Source: Schistocerca nitens
Lineage: Eukaryota; Arthropoda; Insecta; Orthoptera; Acrididae
Length of the DNA stretch: 64,000 nt
Assembly: GCF_023898315.1 (NCBI RefSeq)
Contig: NC_064622.1
Span: 270,745,503 to 270,809,502, forward strand
Direction of reading: 5' to 3'
The translations under genes and the position numbers were made by a program. Numbering within the stretch: position 1 is the stretch's first letter; the number at the start of each line of letters is the position of its first letter. The notes under the pieces were generated by a model. That model was not told the origin of the DNA and did not search any database. It saw only the letters and a program-made list of their open reading frames with translations. Shown here in pieces: positions 35,312 through 46,241 of the stretch.

Positions 35312-35480
35312 TTTATGGCACCCATCAGAAAAAAATCACTTAAGTGAGCTGGAGTTACTGCATTCCTCTTCTGTAGCTGAACCATTGTTGTCTCTTTTGA
35401 TGCTGAGCACTTCACTTCTGGTGAGGCTGTAATCTTCCCTCTCGGAACTGGATCCGCTGTCTTATTCCTCTTCTGTTGCT

Positions 35481-35762
35481 GCTCATCATTAGATGGTGAT
35501 TTTGCCTCATTTGAACTCTTCCGTAGGGAGGGTGAACTTGGAGTTGGAGTGGCTGCTTAGGACGGATATAGGGTCCCATATTGGTTTGATTCCTGTGGAT
35601 GCTATCGATAGGTGGGACTACACTAGGCATGGCCTTCACCTCAATAGGAAAGGGAAGGGAAAACTGTCTGGGTTGATTGCAGAAAACTTAAGCGGGGACA
35701 CTGGCACAAGTGGTAAAATACCAGTGGTCACAGGTATCAGAGGGATGCCTTTTTTAGGATAG
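35481..35762 (+). pseudogene. LINE ORF1, C-terminal esterase-like segment
   Basis: The frame reads VILPHLNSSVGRVNLELEWL, then IPVDAIDRWDYTRHGLHLNR and KGKGKLSGLIAENL, and stops at 35760-35762. The TRHGLHLN...GK.KL pattern is the C-terminal block of the SGNH-esterase-like domain known from ORF1 of CR1-group elements; the His is the presumed catalytic residue. The upstream part of ORF1 is not recognisable in one frame. ORF2 begins about 170 bp downstream. Confidence 0.65.
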
Positions 35763-35935
35763 GGAAGGGGGAAAGAAAACGAGTTTTAAGAGAGATTTGC
35801 AAACACACTCAGTTTGAGAAAACAGATGAACAGGAGTCAGATTTTATCATACAGCCTCCATTTAAACAGTGTTTAACAGAAAGTAATCAGAAACTGCTAG
35901 TTCATCTTCACCAAAGCAGTTACAATCCCATTAGT

Positions 35936-38810
35936 ATGCAGTATCAGTTATCTTTATTACACCAGAACATTCCGGGACTTAGAAATAAAGTTGATGAACT
36001 ACACATTTGTATCGATGAAATGAATTCATCTAACCAAATTGACATAATCTGCCTCTCTGAACATCAAGTGACCACTGATATAGATATGTTAGACATTTCA
36101 GGATTTAAGCTAGCTTCCTACTTCTGCAGAGTAGATATGGATGGAGGAGGAGTTGCCACATTCATCAAAAACTACCATAAAATCAAAAACATTGACATTA
36201 ATAAATTCTGTTTAGAGCAGCATCTAGAAGCATGTGCAACAGAAGTAGAGTTCCATAACAGATCCTATACATTAATAACTATTTACCGAACACCTGCAGG
36301 AAATTATAATCTATTCTTAGATCATCTAGAAGCTCTTTTGGGTTATTTAACAGGAAGAAACAAATTTTGATTGCTGGTGACTTTAATACAGATTTTCTAA
36401 TGCAATCTTCCAGTAAACATTCACTGCAGTTAGTAATGTTGTCTTTCAATCTAACTCACACTGTAAACTTTCCAACTAGGATCACTAAATCCTCAAGGAC
36501 ACCCATTGATAACATTTTTATAGACAAATCAAAGGAACAAAATCATATCATAAAACCTGTTATAAATGGACTATCAGATCATGACATGCAGCTCCTTGTT
36601 TTAGATGTAAATTCTAATAAGATTATCAAGACTGCTAAATCTGAGTACAGGAGAGTAGTCAATCAACCAAAAATTGAGTGTTTTAGAAAACTGCTCAAAT
36701 ATATGAACTGGAAAGATGTTTATAGTGCTCATGACATGAATGAAAAATATAACACATTCATGAACAATGTCAGTACCATGTTTGAAAACTGTTTTCCTCC
36801 AAAAGTTACTCAAATTAAACAGAAGTCTATAATAAAACCATGGATTACACAAGGAATAAAGATTTCCTGTAAGACAGAAAGGAAAATGTATCTGTCGACC
36901 AAGAATCGCTCCAATGCTGATGATTTAGCTAAATACAAGGAATACCGAAAACATTAAAAAAAGTAATTCAGTCGTCTAAACAAATGCACTACGAGAAGAA
37001 GATAGCAATGTCAGGGAACAAAATAAAAACAATATGGGATATAGTGAAAGAGCAGACTGGTAGAACCAGAAAGGAACAGGAGCAAATAGCACTAGGGGTA
37101 GATGACACATTAGTAACTGAAGGGCATAGTGTGGCAAATCTATTTAACAAGTACTTTATATCCGTTACTGATAGAATGGGACCTTCAGGATTAGTAAATA
37201 ATGCCCTTGAATATCTGAAACTAGCCTTCACAAACAGCTTCAAGTACATGAATATAACACTCACCTCACCAAAAGAAATAACTTCCATAATAAAATCTTT
37301 AAAAACAAAGCATTCTAGTGGGTACGATGAAATATTAACAAAGTTAATTAAGGCATGTTCTCGTGAGTTTAGTACAATTCTAAGTTACTTGTGTAACCAG
37401 TCAATTATAACTGGGACATTTCCTGACTGGCTAAAATATGCAGATGTTAAGCCTCTATTCAAGAAAAGGGATAAAGAGATATCATCAAACTACAGACCGA
37501 TTTCACTTTTGCCAGCATTCTCCAAAATTTTAGAAAAGGTAATGTACAGGCAGCTGCTCAACCATCTGACCACAAATAACATGTTATCAAGAACACAGTT
37601 TGGATTTCTGAAGGGTTCTGATATCGAGAAGGTTATTTACACCTACAGTGAAAATGTACTTAATTCATTAAATAACAAATTACAAGCAGCAGGTATTTTC
37701 TGTGATTTGTCAAAGGCATTTGATTGTGTGAACCACAACATCCTTTTAAGTAAATTAGAATTCTATGGTGTCACGGGCAGTGCTGCAAAATGGTTCAAGT
37801 CATACCTCACTAACAGGAAACAAAGGGTGTCAGTGCAAGGGACTAGTGAATTAAGTCATCAGTCATCATCAGAATGGGAAGAAATTACATGTGGTCTCCC
37901 ACAGGGATCCATCTTAGGGCCACTGCTTTTTCTTGTGTACATTAATGATCTCTCATCAGTTACACTGCCAGAAGCAGAGTTCGTTTTGCTTGCAGATGAC
38001 ACAAGTAGTGCAATAAATAGTATGTCAAGTGTAGTTCTAGAAAGATCTGCTAATGATATTTTCATGAATATTAATAAATGGTTTAAAGCCAACTCACTGA
38101 CATTAAACTTCGAAAAGACTCACTATATGCAATTCAGAACCTGTAAGAGGTTTCCACCCAGCATATGCATAAAATACAAAGAAGAGCAGATAGAAGATGT
38201 TGACAGTCTTAAATTCCTGGGATTACAACTTGATAATAAATTCAGTTGGGAAGAGCACACCACAGAACTGCAGAAACGCCTTAACAAATCTGTATTTGCA
38301 ATTCGAGTGTTAGCAGACATAGGCGACATAAAAACGAAAAAGCTTGCATACTTTGCCTACTTTCATTCCATAATGTCATATGGTATAATATTTTGGGGTA
38401 ACTCTTCAAGTCAAACAAAAGTTTTCAGATTCCAAAAGCGTGTAATACGTATTATTTGTGGAGTAAATTCACGGACGTCCTGTAGAAAACTCTTCAAAGA
38501 ACTGGGTATACTAACTACTGCCTCTCAGTATATTTACTCATTAATGAAATTTGTCCTAAATAATATATCTCTTTTTCTAACAAACAGCTCAGTTCATACA
38601 TACAATACCAGGAACAAAAATGATCTGCACAAGGACTTAAAAGCACTTACTTTAGTTCAAAAAGGGGTCCACTACTAATTTGCCAGTAAACATAAAAAAT
38701 TTAGTTACAAATAAAGATCAGTTTAAAAGGAGCCTGAAAGACTTACTAGTGGCCAACTCCTTCTACTCCATTGACGAATTTTTTAATAGAAACAAATGAT
38801 GTATTGTATA
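35936..38810 (+). pseudogene. LINE ORF2 (endonuclease-RT), three or more frameshifts
   Basis: ATG at 35936: MQYQLSLLHQNIPGLRNKVD starts the APE-type endonuclease, with LSEHQVTTDIDM. A frameshift near 36362 is followed by LIAGDFNTDF and INGLSDHDMQ. A second shift falls in an A-run near 36953. RT then runs open from 36984: LKYADVKPLFKKRD, ISSNYRPISLLPAFSKIL, FGFLKGSDIE, FCDLSKAFDCVNHNILL, GLPQGSILGPLLFLVYINDL, VLLADDTSS (catalytic Asp pair), LKFLGLQLDNKFSW and YGIIFWGNSS. A small deletion near 38675 shifts the end (SFYSIDEFFNRNK in another frame). Confidence 0.9.
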
Positions 38811-38840
38811 TATTCATACTATTAGTATTGTTATTTGAGC

Positions 38841-38873
<33 letters not shown>

Positions 38874-38949
38874 GACATGTTCCACATCCACGAGGATCTC
38901 CTCAGCACGGATCTATGGAACGGAACGAAAACTAATCTAATCTTGCTGT

Positions 38950-39355
38950 CTTCTTTTTCTCCTGCAGAGGATTATTTGATGTTTTTGATGTCAGATTCAC
39001 TTCTTCAATGGCATTGGATTGGTTTATATTTTTTGTATTGTTTTCCATTTCTTTTGCGTCCTCCAATGAAGGATGACTTTGTAGTTTTGATTTAAAGTCT
39101 GTTGAATTTTTATGTGTACTTGAATTGAGAGGGTAATGCTAACAAAGAATCAGCTTTTTATCACAGGATTTTTTCTGCCTTTCTGACACTATATTGGCTA
39201 TTTGTTTGGCTATCGCCTGTTTCCCCAAAAAGTTAAGATGTAGGCCATGCACAGTATGAAATCTTCGACCAATATTGCTAATGTCTATACACCAGTGATT
39301 AATATTGAGGGAAGGTGTTAGTGGTACAATGTGAGACCCACAACAAGGATCAGGA
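38950..39355 (-). mobile_element. LINE ORF1 fragment, minus strand
   Basis: On the minus strand the segment near 39340-39170 gives INHWCIDISNIGRRFHTVHG, then LHLNFLGKQAIAKQIANIV, again the HGLHLN...GK block of a LINE ORF1 esterase-like domain but from a different family than copy F. Nothing after it is recognisable as ORF2; LINE copy F ends beside it. Confidence 0.6.
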
Positions 39356-40092
39356 TTAATTTAAGGTAAACAACTTCATGCATCATTTACCATTCCCAGA
39401 CAAATATGTTCTGTTAATAACTATTCTATCATAAGCCAACTAACAGTTTCAAATATTTTTGCCAAATTCATACAAATAGTTAAGGTTTTCAATTAAAGGC
39501 ATTTTAATTATGTATAAAATTACAAATGGTACTACAAGAACAGTTTAACTGTGCAATCCAATGGTGGCCTGACTTCAAACAGTTAATTAATTAAATAAAC
39601 CTGCAGCAGCAGTCTGTCCATGTGACTAGCATCACAACTGTGGGTTAAACCCACAAGGACTTGAATATAAGTTCAACAAATGTTAAATGAAAGACATTAA
39701 AATGCATACATCGCCACTGCAATAGTAAACTCTAGGCCTACTCCAAGGCAAGGAATTAGGCACAGGTACATATAATATTGGTATCCAAAGTCCATTAGCC
39801 ATCTCACCACTAGAAGGCAAACAATCATTGTAAATCATCTTTTTACTGACAATATTAGCGAGTGTAAGACAAATGACAACACTTTGGTGTCATATGACAA
39901 TGTTATTCTGCTCCCACATAGACAAGATATGGCCAAGCTGGCAAAGCACTACCCATGTGTAAAAACCGAAGCAAACAGTAACACTTCATTGATTAGCCAC
40001 AAGGCTGTTACACATTAATCAAGTTGAGTACTTAAATAAACTACTAGGCCCCTAAAACACTATTGAAGTGGTAATGACAATTAAACCCACTT
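39356..40092. other. AT-rich sequence, perhaps distal part of the Gypsy LTR
   Basis: No coding motif. It continues from the recognisable LTR at 40093 without an obvious boundary, so it could belong to the same LTR, but the second LTR copy is truncated there and cannot confirm it. Confidence 0.35.
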
Positions 40093-41335
40093 TTTTTTAA
40101 AGAAACCAAGAAACTCAGTGTTCAGTTTGCCCAAAGGATTTTGTCACATGCACACAAGGACTTTGCGATAATAGAAAAACTGAGTTAATTACTTCCCCAA
40201 AATCACGAAAGAAAATTCCTGATCCAGTGACATTCCTGCAACAGCATGATACCAAAATAATAACATACTAATGAACTTGAGGCTGGAATGGGAGATCAGC
40301 AAAAGTGCATGTGACCTTCCATCACCTAGGCCTCATGCGATGATGGGGAGGCCACCAAAACAGAAGGGAAACACGTCCCTGCCCTGGAACAGCAGAACAG
40401 CAATGCGTCATCCACTGTTGATAAAAGTCTGTCAACATGTACCAGACAACGACCATCAAACACATTTGATAGAAATTAACATACAAAACAATAATTAAAT
40501 GTGCAATTAAAGATTATTTTCAAGGAAACCAACCATTAAAACCTCAGTATATGAGTGGACCGTCATAGTCATTGAAGTTAACCTTCCTAGCAATACCAAG
40601 AAACATTGTACATTGTCATTTAAAGAATAGTCACATAATAATCAAACAAGATTAAATACGACAAGGTATACCTTAACTGGGGCCTCTTAGGGACTAATAG
40701 ACACTGTAATTTGGATACGCACCAAATGGCAGATGGCCAGTTAAAATGTATGCCTATAATCTGAGCGGCTCAAACACATGACAGGCACATCCATACCTTT
40801 AGGCAGAGCGCACACAACTTTAGGTGCAGGACAAATCCAATTACTCACCACAGGAAGGGTCATAAGGCCCACAACAAACAGAAATTGCAATTAGTAGTAT
40901 TAAATACTCAATGATAACAAACAATGATACCAGATTAACACTGCAAAATACTAGCTTGGCATTTACAGAAACCTCCAGATTGACACACACAGTCCCAAAA
41001 GGGGTCACTGAAAGGCATAATGGAAGCAGATTCCTGGCCAGTTCACACCGGGGCAGAATTAACAATCTTTAAGTACAGTACTTACTGAACAGTCTTCTTA
41101 CATAATTTCAATCAAATGCCGTAGAGACCAATAACTTCCGGTTCCAGGTAGGTACTGGACAACACTGTCCTCCTGCTCATAACAGCTAATCAGTTGTTCA
41201 ATACATCTCGATATATTTAGCGCACCTTAATTGACTGATGCACTACATATCCCATTTGTGCATGATGAGAACTGCTCCTTGCCCGCTAAACTGCCTGCTG
41301 CCTGGTAGCAATTTTCAATGCTGCAGGAAAATGCA
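40093..41335 (-). mobile_element. Gypsy 3' LTR (recognised part)
   Basis: The segment aligns over its length with 48485-49755 at roughly 80 percent identity by eye, for example GAGGCTGGAATGGGAGATCA in both. Read on the minus strand, it starts TGCATTTTCC at 41335, directly after a purine run, which is the expected arrangement for a 3' LTR. The far end is not fixed. Confidence 0.7.
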
Positions 41336-41360
41336 TACCCCCCCCCCCCCTCTCACAAGT
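41336..41360 (-). promoter_or_regulatory. Gypsy polypurine tract
   Basis: On the minus strand GAGAG followed by a run of 13 G and TA immediately precedes the LTR start TGCATT. This is the plus-strand DNA primer site in LTR retrotransposons. Confidence 0.65.
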
Positions 41361-41454
41361 GGTGCCAGTAGGATCACACACACCCTCACAGAAGCTGCCA
41401 TGGCTCAATCTCTCCCATTCAAACTGAAAGATCCCCCCGCAAGATGGAAAGGTA

Positions 41455-43806
41455 CATTAATTAACAAGCTTTACCTGACTAAGGTGCACTGGGAATGTCT
41501 TCCCAATGGCTAACTCTTTGACTAGCAAATTAACCAGCCCAAAAACCTTGATGATATAACAACGGCCCACAAAGCAGGAGGTTAACTTACCAACAACTCT
41601 GCACTCACTCCACAAAGTTTTTAACAAAAATCTTATCTCCCACTTTACCCCCAAAATGGTTGTCTGCCATGGATTTAGCTCTTTGCCTCATGGCAGTGAG
41701 CCAGGTCAATATACTGCCTAGCTGACTGCCAATTCTCCTTGAGGAGACCTGGAGTGACTGATGTGGGTGAAAGATCACTAATGGTACACAAGGTGGAGAG
41801 GGGAGAACTAAGGGGATACACTAACATAAGAGTGGCAGAAACAGCCTCAGATGCCTTATGCTGGGTGGAATTGAATGCAAAGTTGAGCCAGGAGATGGTG
41901 TCATCCCATTTGCTTGGAGACTTAGTGTGGAACATGATTAAGGCCACCTTAAGATTACAATTGACCCTCTTCGCCTGAGGGTGATATGGCGTGGTGGTAA
42001 TATGCCTAACGGCATTCTGGAAACAGACTTGTCTAAACTGCCTGGAGACAAGGGCTGAAGCATTATTGCTCACAAGCGCCTTGGGGTGGAAGGGGAGGGG
42101 GGGGGGGGGCAAACCATGAAAAGATGTTGGTTAGGTGATGGATGGTAATGGAGATTGTAAGCCCTCAGCTAGGGAGCAGCCAAACAAACTGAGAGAACAC
42201 ATTGAGAACAACCAAGATGCAATGGTTGCACATCTTAGTACAGGGAAGGGGTCCTATGAAATCAATGAAGAGTTTATCCATGGGATACTGTTCTCACTTG
42301 CACTGCAGGAACCCCCTGTGTGAGTCAGTGTTCGGTTTACATCTCTGACAAGACTTGTTCTCATTAATCAAACTGTGAATATCCCTGTACGACGAAGGCC
42401 AGGTGAGGTGAGCACATACTTTCGCCAAGGTTTTGCAAAGGCTTAAATGACCACCTGCCAAAGAGTTATGGAAATAATAAAAAATGGAATGAAATAATCC
42501 AATATGGAGACAAATTCTAGGCTCACCAAGTTCACTTACTTGTTTACACAAAATCCCATCCTTTAACGAATACTTCAGAACACACTCCCTGGACAACAAT
42601 TGCCTCAAAATGGGTCACCACAAAGGATCCTGATCCAGATTGACCTTAAGATTGCCAACAATCATGTTACTTCGGATAACACACCACACGCAATATCATG
42701 AGACCCCCAGCTTCACCTTTGGCTCCTGGATCCTCCTATTCAAACTTACGACTAGGCATATCTGCAAACTGATTGTTGGATTCTTTAATATGGCTTATAT
42801 GTCGACAGCCCATCTTCCAATCCTACCAGTTTTCCTGGACGCAGCCAGAACCCAACTCACTGCCTGATTGACAGTTTCTAAATCAAATTCTCTGTATTCA
42901 AGATAAAATTTGAACTTTTCACGGGCGAATATAACAGCTAAGGCCGCACACTCAAACATCAGATACCTACTTTCAGGACCCATCCATCTCTTTGAGGCAA
43001 AAGCTAAAGGATGTCTTTCATCCAGATCCTCCTGTAGAGGAACTGTGGCAACCTGAGCAGTCAAAGCATGAGTCTGTCAAAATCAGGCACAGCCAATACC
43101 GGAGAATTTTGATGGCTGTATTAATAGCCTCGAAAGCACACTGTTGTCTTTCTCCCCATGTGGAGCTCTCTCTTTTTCTGTGCAAATTATCACAGGGAGC
43201 AGCAGGTTGCGTGAAACTGGGAACAAATTTACGACAATAATTAGGCATTCCTATAAACCTGGACACCTCCTTTTTACTCCTAGGTGGAGGAAATTTCTTC
43301 AGGTCCTTTGTTCATTCATACTCAATCCTAATAGTGTCACCTGAAATGAGGTGACCCAAAAATGAGATCTGGTGCCTGGTGAGGCCACAGCTTAACTTTT
43401 AACCCAGCAGAATGAAGTTAGACAACACCTGACCAAGGTGAGAAAGGTGTTCCTCAAATAAATGGCAATAGACAACCACATCATTAAGCTAGTTGTAAAC
43501 ACACAGAAACTTCAAATCCCCCCAAGACACGATCCAATAAACCAGAAAGAACAGTGGACCAGTTGCGAACCCAAATGGCACTCTATTAAACTCGCACACA
43601 TTCCAGTCCGAGCAAAAAGCAACGACATGCTTAGATCCTTTGGTCAAGGGAATCTGGTAATAGGCTTGATACAAGTTGAGCATGGTGAAGCAATTAGCCC
43701 CAGAAAGCAACTTAAAACAGTTGCAAAGATCAGGCAAGGGGACTGATTCCAAAATGACCTTGTACCCTGTAATCAACTACCAGCCTACAGTCCTGTCCCT
43801 GAGCTT
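41455..43806 (-). pseudogene. Gypsy (Ty3) pol, degenerate
   Basis: From high to low coordinates. RT: DCRLVVDYRVQ, SVPLPDLCNCFKLLSGANCF, FTMLNLYQAYYQIPL and NRVPFGFATGP, with the catalytic Y-L-D-D replaced by L-N-D-V after a stop near 43487. RT thumb: PNYCRKFVPSFTQ. RNase H: HPLAFASKRWMGPESRY. Integrase zinc finger: GGHLSLCKTL and SLINENKSCQRCK. Integrase core: FRQVCFQNAVRHITTTPYHPQ and WLNFAFNSTQHKASEA. C-terminal GPY/F-type module: CRVVGKLTSCFVGRCYII and VHLSQVKLVN. Frameshifts and stops throughout. RT is cut off at 43806, so protease and gag are absent. Confidence 0.88.
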
Positions 43807-44110
43807 TAGACCAACTGCTATTATAGTATAAATGAATGCCTGGAATAGCTTCATACAAAATTATGTACTCTGTGCCAATAGTAATTTTTATCTTACTATT
43901 ACTATGATCTAAATAAATAATATGTACAAAAGTGTCAGAATTATTATATGTTATATCTAAATATCAACTATGTATTCCATGTAAAAAGTCTTTCTAATAC
44001 ATTAATGTAATTAATCAAAGTTGTACATGCTATTTCAATGCGGTCTGATGTAGTGTAGTCTACTATGCACATTTGTATTGTGTAGAGTATTGTTCACCCT
44101 TTATATGTAT
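43807..44110. other. Nothing recognised
   Basis: AT-rich spacer between the truncated Gypsy RT and the 3' end of the Penelope-like element. Confidence 0.45.
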
Positions 44111-46104
44111 AACATTCCACGTGGGAAAAATATATCTAAAAACAAAGATGATGTGACTTACCAAACGAAAGTGCTGGCATGTCGATAGACACACAAACAA
44201 ACACACAAAATTCAAGCTTTCGCAACCAACGGTTGCTTCATCAGGAAAGAGGGAGGGAGAGGGAAAGACGAAAGGATGTGGGTTTTAAGGGAGAGGGTAA
44301 GGAGTCATTCCAATCCCGGGAGCGGAAAGACTTACCTTAGGGGGAAAAAAGGACAGGTATACACTCACACACACACACATATCCATCCGCAAATACACAG
44401 ACACAAGCAGACATTTGTAAAGGCAAAGAGTTTGGGCAGAGATGTCAGTCGAGGCAAAGATGTTGTTGAATGACAGGTGAGGTATGAGCGGCGGCAACTT
44501 GAAATTAGCGGAGGTTGAGGCCTGGTGGGTAACGAGAAGAGAGGATATACTGAAGGGCAAGTTCCCATCTCCGGAGTTCTGACAGGCTGGTGTTAGTGGG
44601 AAGTATCCAGATAACCCGAACGGTGTAACACTGTGCCAAGATGTGCTGGCCGTGCACCAAGGCATGTTTAGCCACAGGGTGATCCTCATTACCAACGAAC
44701 ACTGTCTGCCTGTGTCCATTCATGCGAATGGACAGTTTGTTGCTGGTCATTCCCACATAGAAAGCTTCACAGTGTAGGCAGGTCAGTTGGTAAATCACGT
44801 GGGTGCTTTCACACGTGTCTCTGCCTTTGATCGTGTACACCTTCCGGGTTACAGGACTGGAGTAGGTGGTGGTGGGAGGGTGCATGGGACAGGTTTTACA
44901 CCGGGGGCGATTACAAGGGTAGGAACCAGAGGGTAGGGAAGCGACCCATAAATAGGTTGGCGTATGAGGGGGCCATCCTGGTACCCATGGCTGTTCCCTT
45001 TAATTGTTGGTATGTCTGGCCTTCAAAAGTGAAGAAGTTGTGAGTCACGATGAAGATGGCTAAGGTAATGAGGAAAGAGGTTTTAGGTAGGGTGGCAAGT
45101 GATTGGCATGAAAGGAAGTGCTCCATCGTAGCGAGGCCCTGTACGTGCCGAATATTTGTGTATAAGGAAGTGGCATCAATGGTTACAAGGATGGTTTCCG
45201 GGGGTAACAGATTGGGTAAGGATTCCAGGCATTCGAGAAAGTGGTTGGTGTCTTTGATGAAGGATGGGAACCTGCATGTAATGGGTTGAAGGTGTTGATG
45301 TACGTAGGCAGAGATACGTTCTGTGGTAACCAGCTACAATGGGGTGGCCGGGATGATTGGGTTTGTGAATTTCAGATAGAAGGTAGAAGGTAGGGGTGAG
45401 GGGTGTCGGTGGGGTCAGGAGGTTGATGGAGTCAGGTGAAAGGTTTTGTAGGGGGCCTAAGGTTCTGAGGTGCCTGGACATCAGGAATGGGATTACCTTG
45501 GCAAACTTTGATGTAGTGTTGTCTGAAAGCTGACGCAGTCCCTCAGCTACAGGCTCCCGACGATCAAGTACCACGGTCGTGGAATCCTTGTCCGCCGGAA
45601 GAATGACGATGGATCGGTCAGCCTTCAGATCATGGATAGCCTGGGCTTCAGCAGTGGTGATGTTGGGAGTAGGATTAAGGTTTTTTAAGAAGGATTGAGA
45701 AGCAAGGCTGGAAGTGAGAAATTCCTGGAAGGTTTGGAGAGGGTGATTTTGAGGAAGAGGAGGTGGGTCCCGCTGTGACGGAGGACAGAACTGTTCCAGG
45801 CAGGGTTCAATTTGGATAGTGTCTTGGGGAGTTGGATCATTAGAGTAGGATTAGGATCATTTTTCTTCGTGGCAAAGTGATATTTCCAGCAGAGAGTATG
45901 AGTGTAGGACAGTAAATCTTTGACGAGGGCAGTTTGGTTGAAACTGGGAGTAGGGCTGAAGGTGAGGCCTTTGGATAGGACAGAGGTTTCGGATTGGGAG
46001 AGAGGTTTGGAGGAAAGGTTAACTACTGAATTAGGGTGTTGTGGTTCCAGATTGTATTGATTCGAATTTTGAGGTTTTGGGGGGAATGGAGCTGGAAGTG
46101 GGAG
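44111..46104 (-). mobile_element. Penelope-like retroelement (RT plus GIY-YIG), internally deleted
   Basis: The minus-strand 3' end is the conserved terminus ending GTGGAATGTT near 44111. The coding part runs from about 46000 to 44505. The 5' side is truncated at 46104 at an AT-dinucleotide run. A deletion near 44935 joins the middle of RT to the region just before the nuclease domain. Confidence 0.9.
44505..46010 (-). pseudogene. Penelope-like RT-endonuclease
   Basis: From high to low coordinates: upstream region LVKDLLSYTHTLCWKYHFAT; FYLLSEIHKPNHPGHPIVAG (early RT); ILVTIDATSLYTNIRHVQGL (motif A Asp); FFTFEGQTYQQLKGTAMGTR and MAPSYANLFMG (motif B). The expected Y-I-D-D motif C is missing because the sequence then jumps to SYPCNRPRCKTCPMHP-type cysteines. 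The GIY-YIG nuclease follows: VIYQLTCLHCEAFYVGMTSN and LSIRMNGHRQT, with HPVAKHALVHGQH. Frameshifts occur in the upstream part near 45570 and 45370. The combination of these RT motifs with a C-terminal GIY-YIG domain defines Penelope-like elements. Confidence 0.88.
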
Positions 46105-46241
46105 ATATATATATATACCACGGTCGTGGAATCCTTGTCCGCTGGAAGAATGACGATAGATCGGTCAGCCTTCAGATCACGGATAGCCTGGACTTCAGCA
46201 GTGGTGCTGTTGGGATGTATATATATATATATATATATATA
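46105..46241 (-). repeat. 99-bp Penelope duplicate bracketed by (AT)n
   Basis: 46117-46215 repeats 45570-45668 with five differences in 99 bp. It is bounded by AT runs at 46105-46116 and 46217-46241. Confidence 0.9.

Larger units (their letters stand above)
32176..35313 (+). mobile_element. LINE copy G, 5'-truncated, split by a DNA transposon
   Basis: It begins at the first RT block (LPVHKKGERNLPNNYRPISI) and contains FGFRSHLSTVKAVEALVSNV and LINLSKAFDSVSHDILIKKL. At 32556 it is cut by a transposon (32557-34103). RT resumes with IERGIPQGSVFGPFLFIVYV and ILYADNMTLI (second Asp replaced by Asn), then KLLGLIIDQKLSWEGHINYL. A TAG falls in-frame near 34334 and 34738. The C-terminal part ends near 35140. 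The 3' end carries GCCAATTGTATGAAA and an ATTCT pentanucleotide tail at about 35270-35311. Confidence 0.87.
35320..38944 (+). mobile_element. LINE copy F (CR1/Jockey-group), most complete copy
   Basis: This copy has the C-terminal part of ORF1, nearly all of ORF2 and the 3' untranslated region, ending in a hairpin at 38879-38921 after a T13-A21 run (38841-38874). The 5' end is unclear because it starts right after the (ATTCT)n tail of the preceding LINE; much of ORF1 is missing. LINE copy A is a decayed relative. Confidence 0.87.

Noticed and set aside
44285-44719. 144-codon minus-strand open frame near the Penelope 3' end
   Set aside because: It reads through the nuclease end and terminal repeat in a shifted frame; the GIY-YIG frame at 44505-44885 is the supported one.
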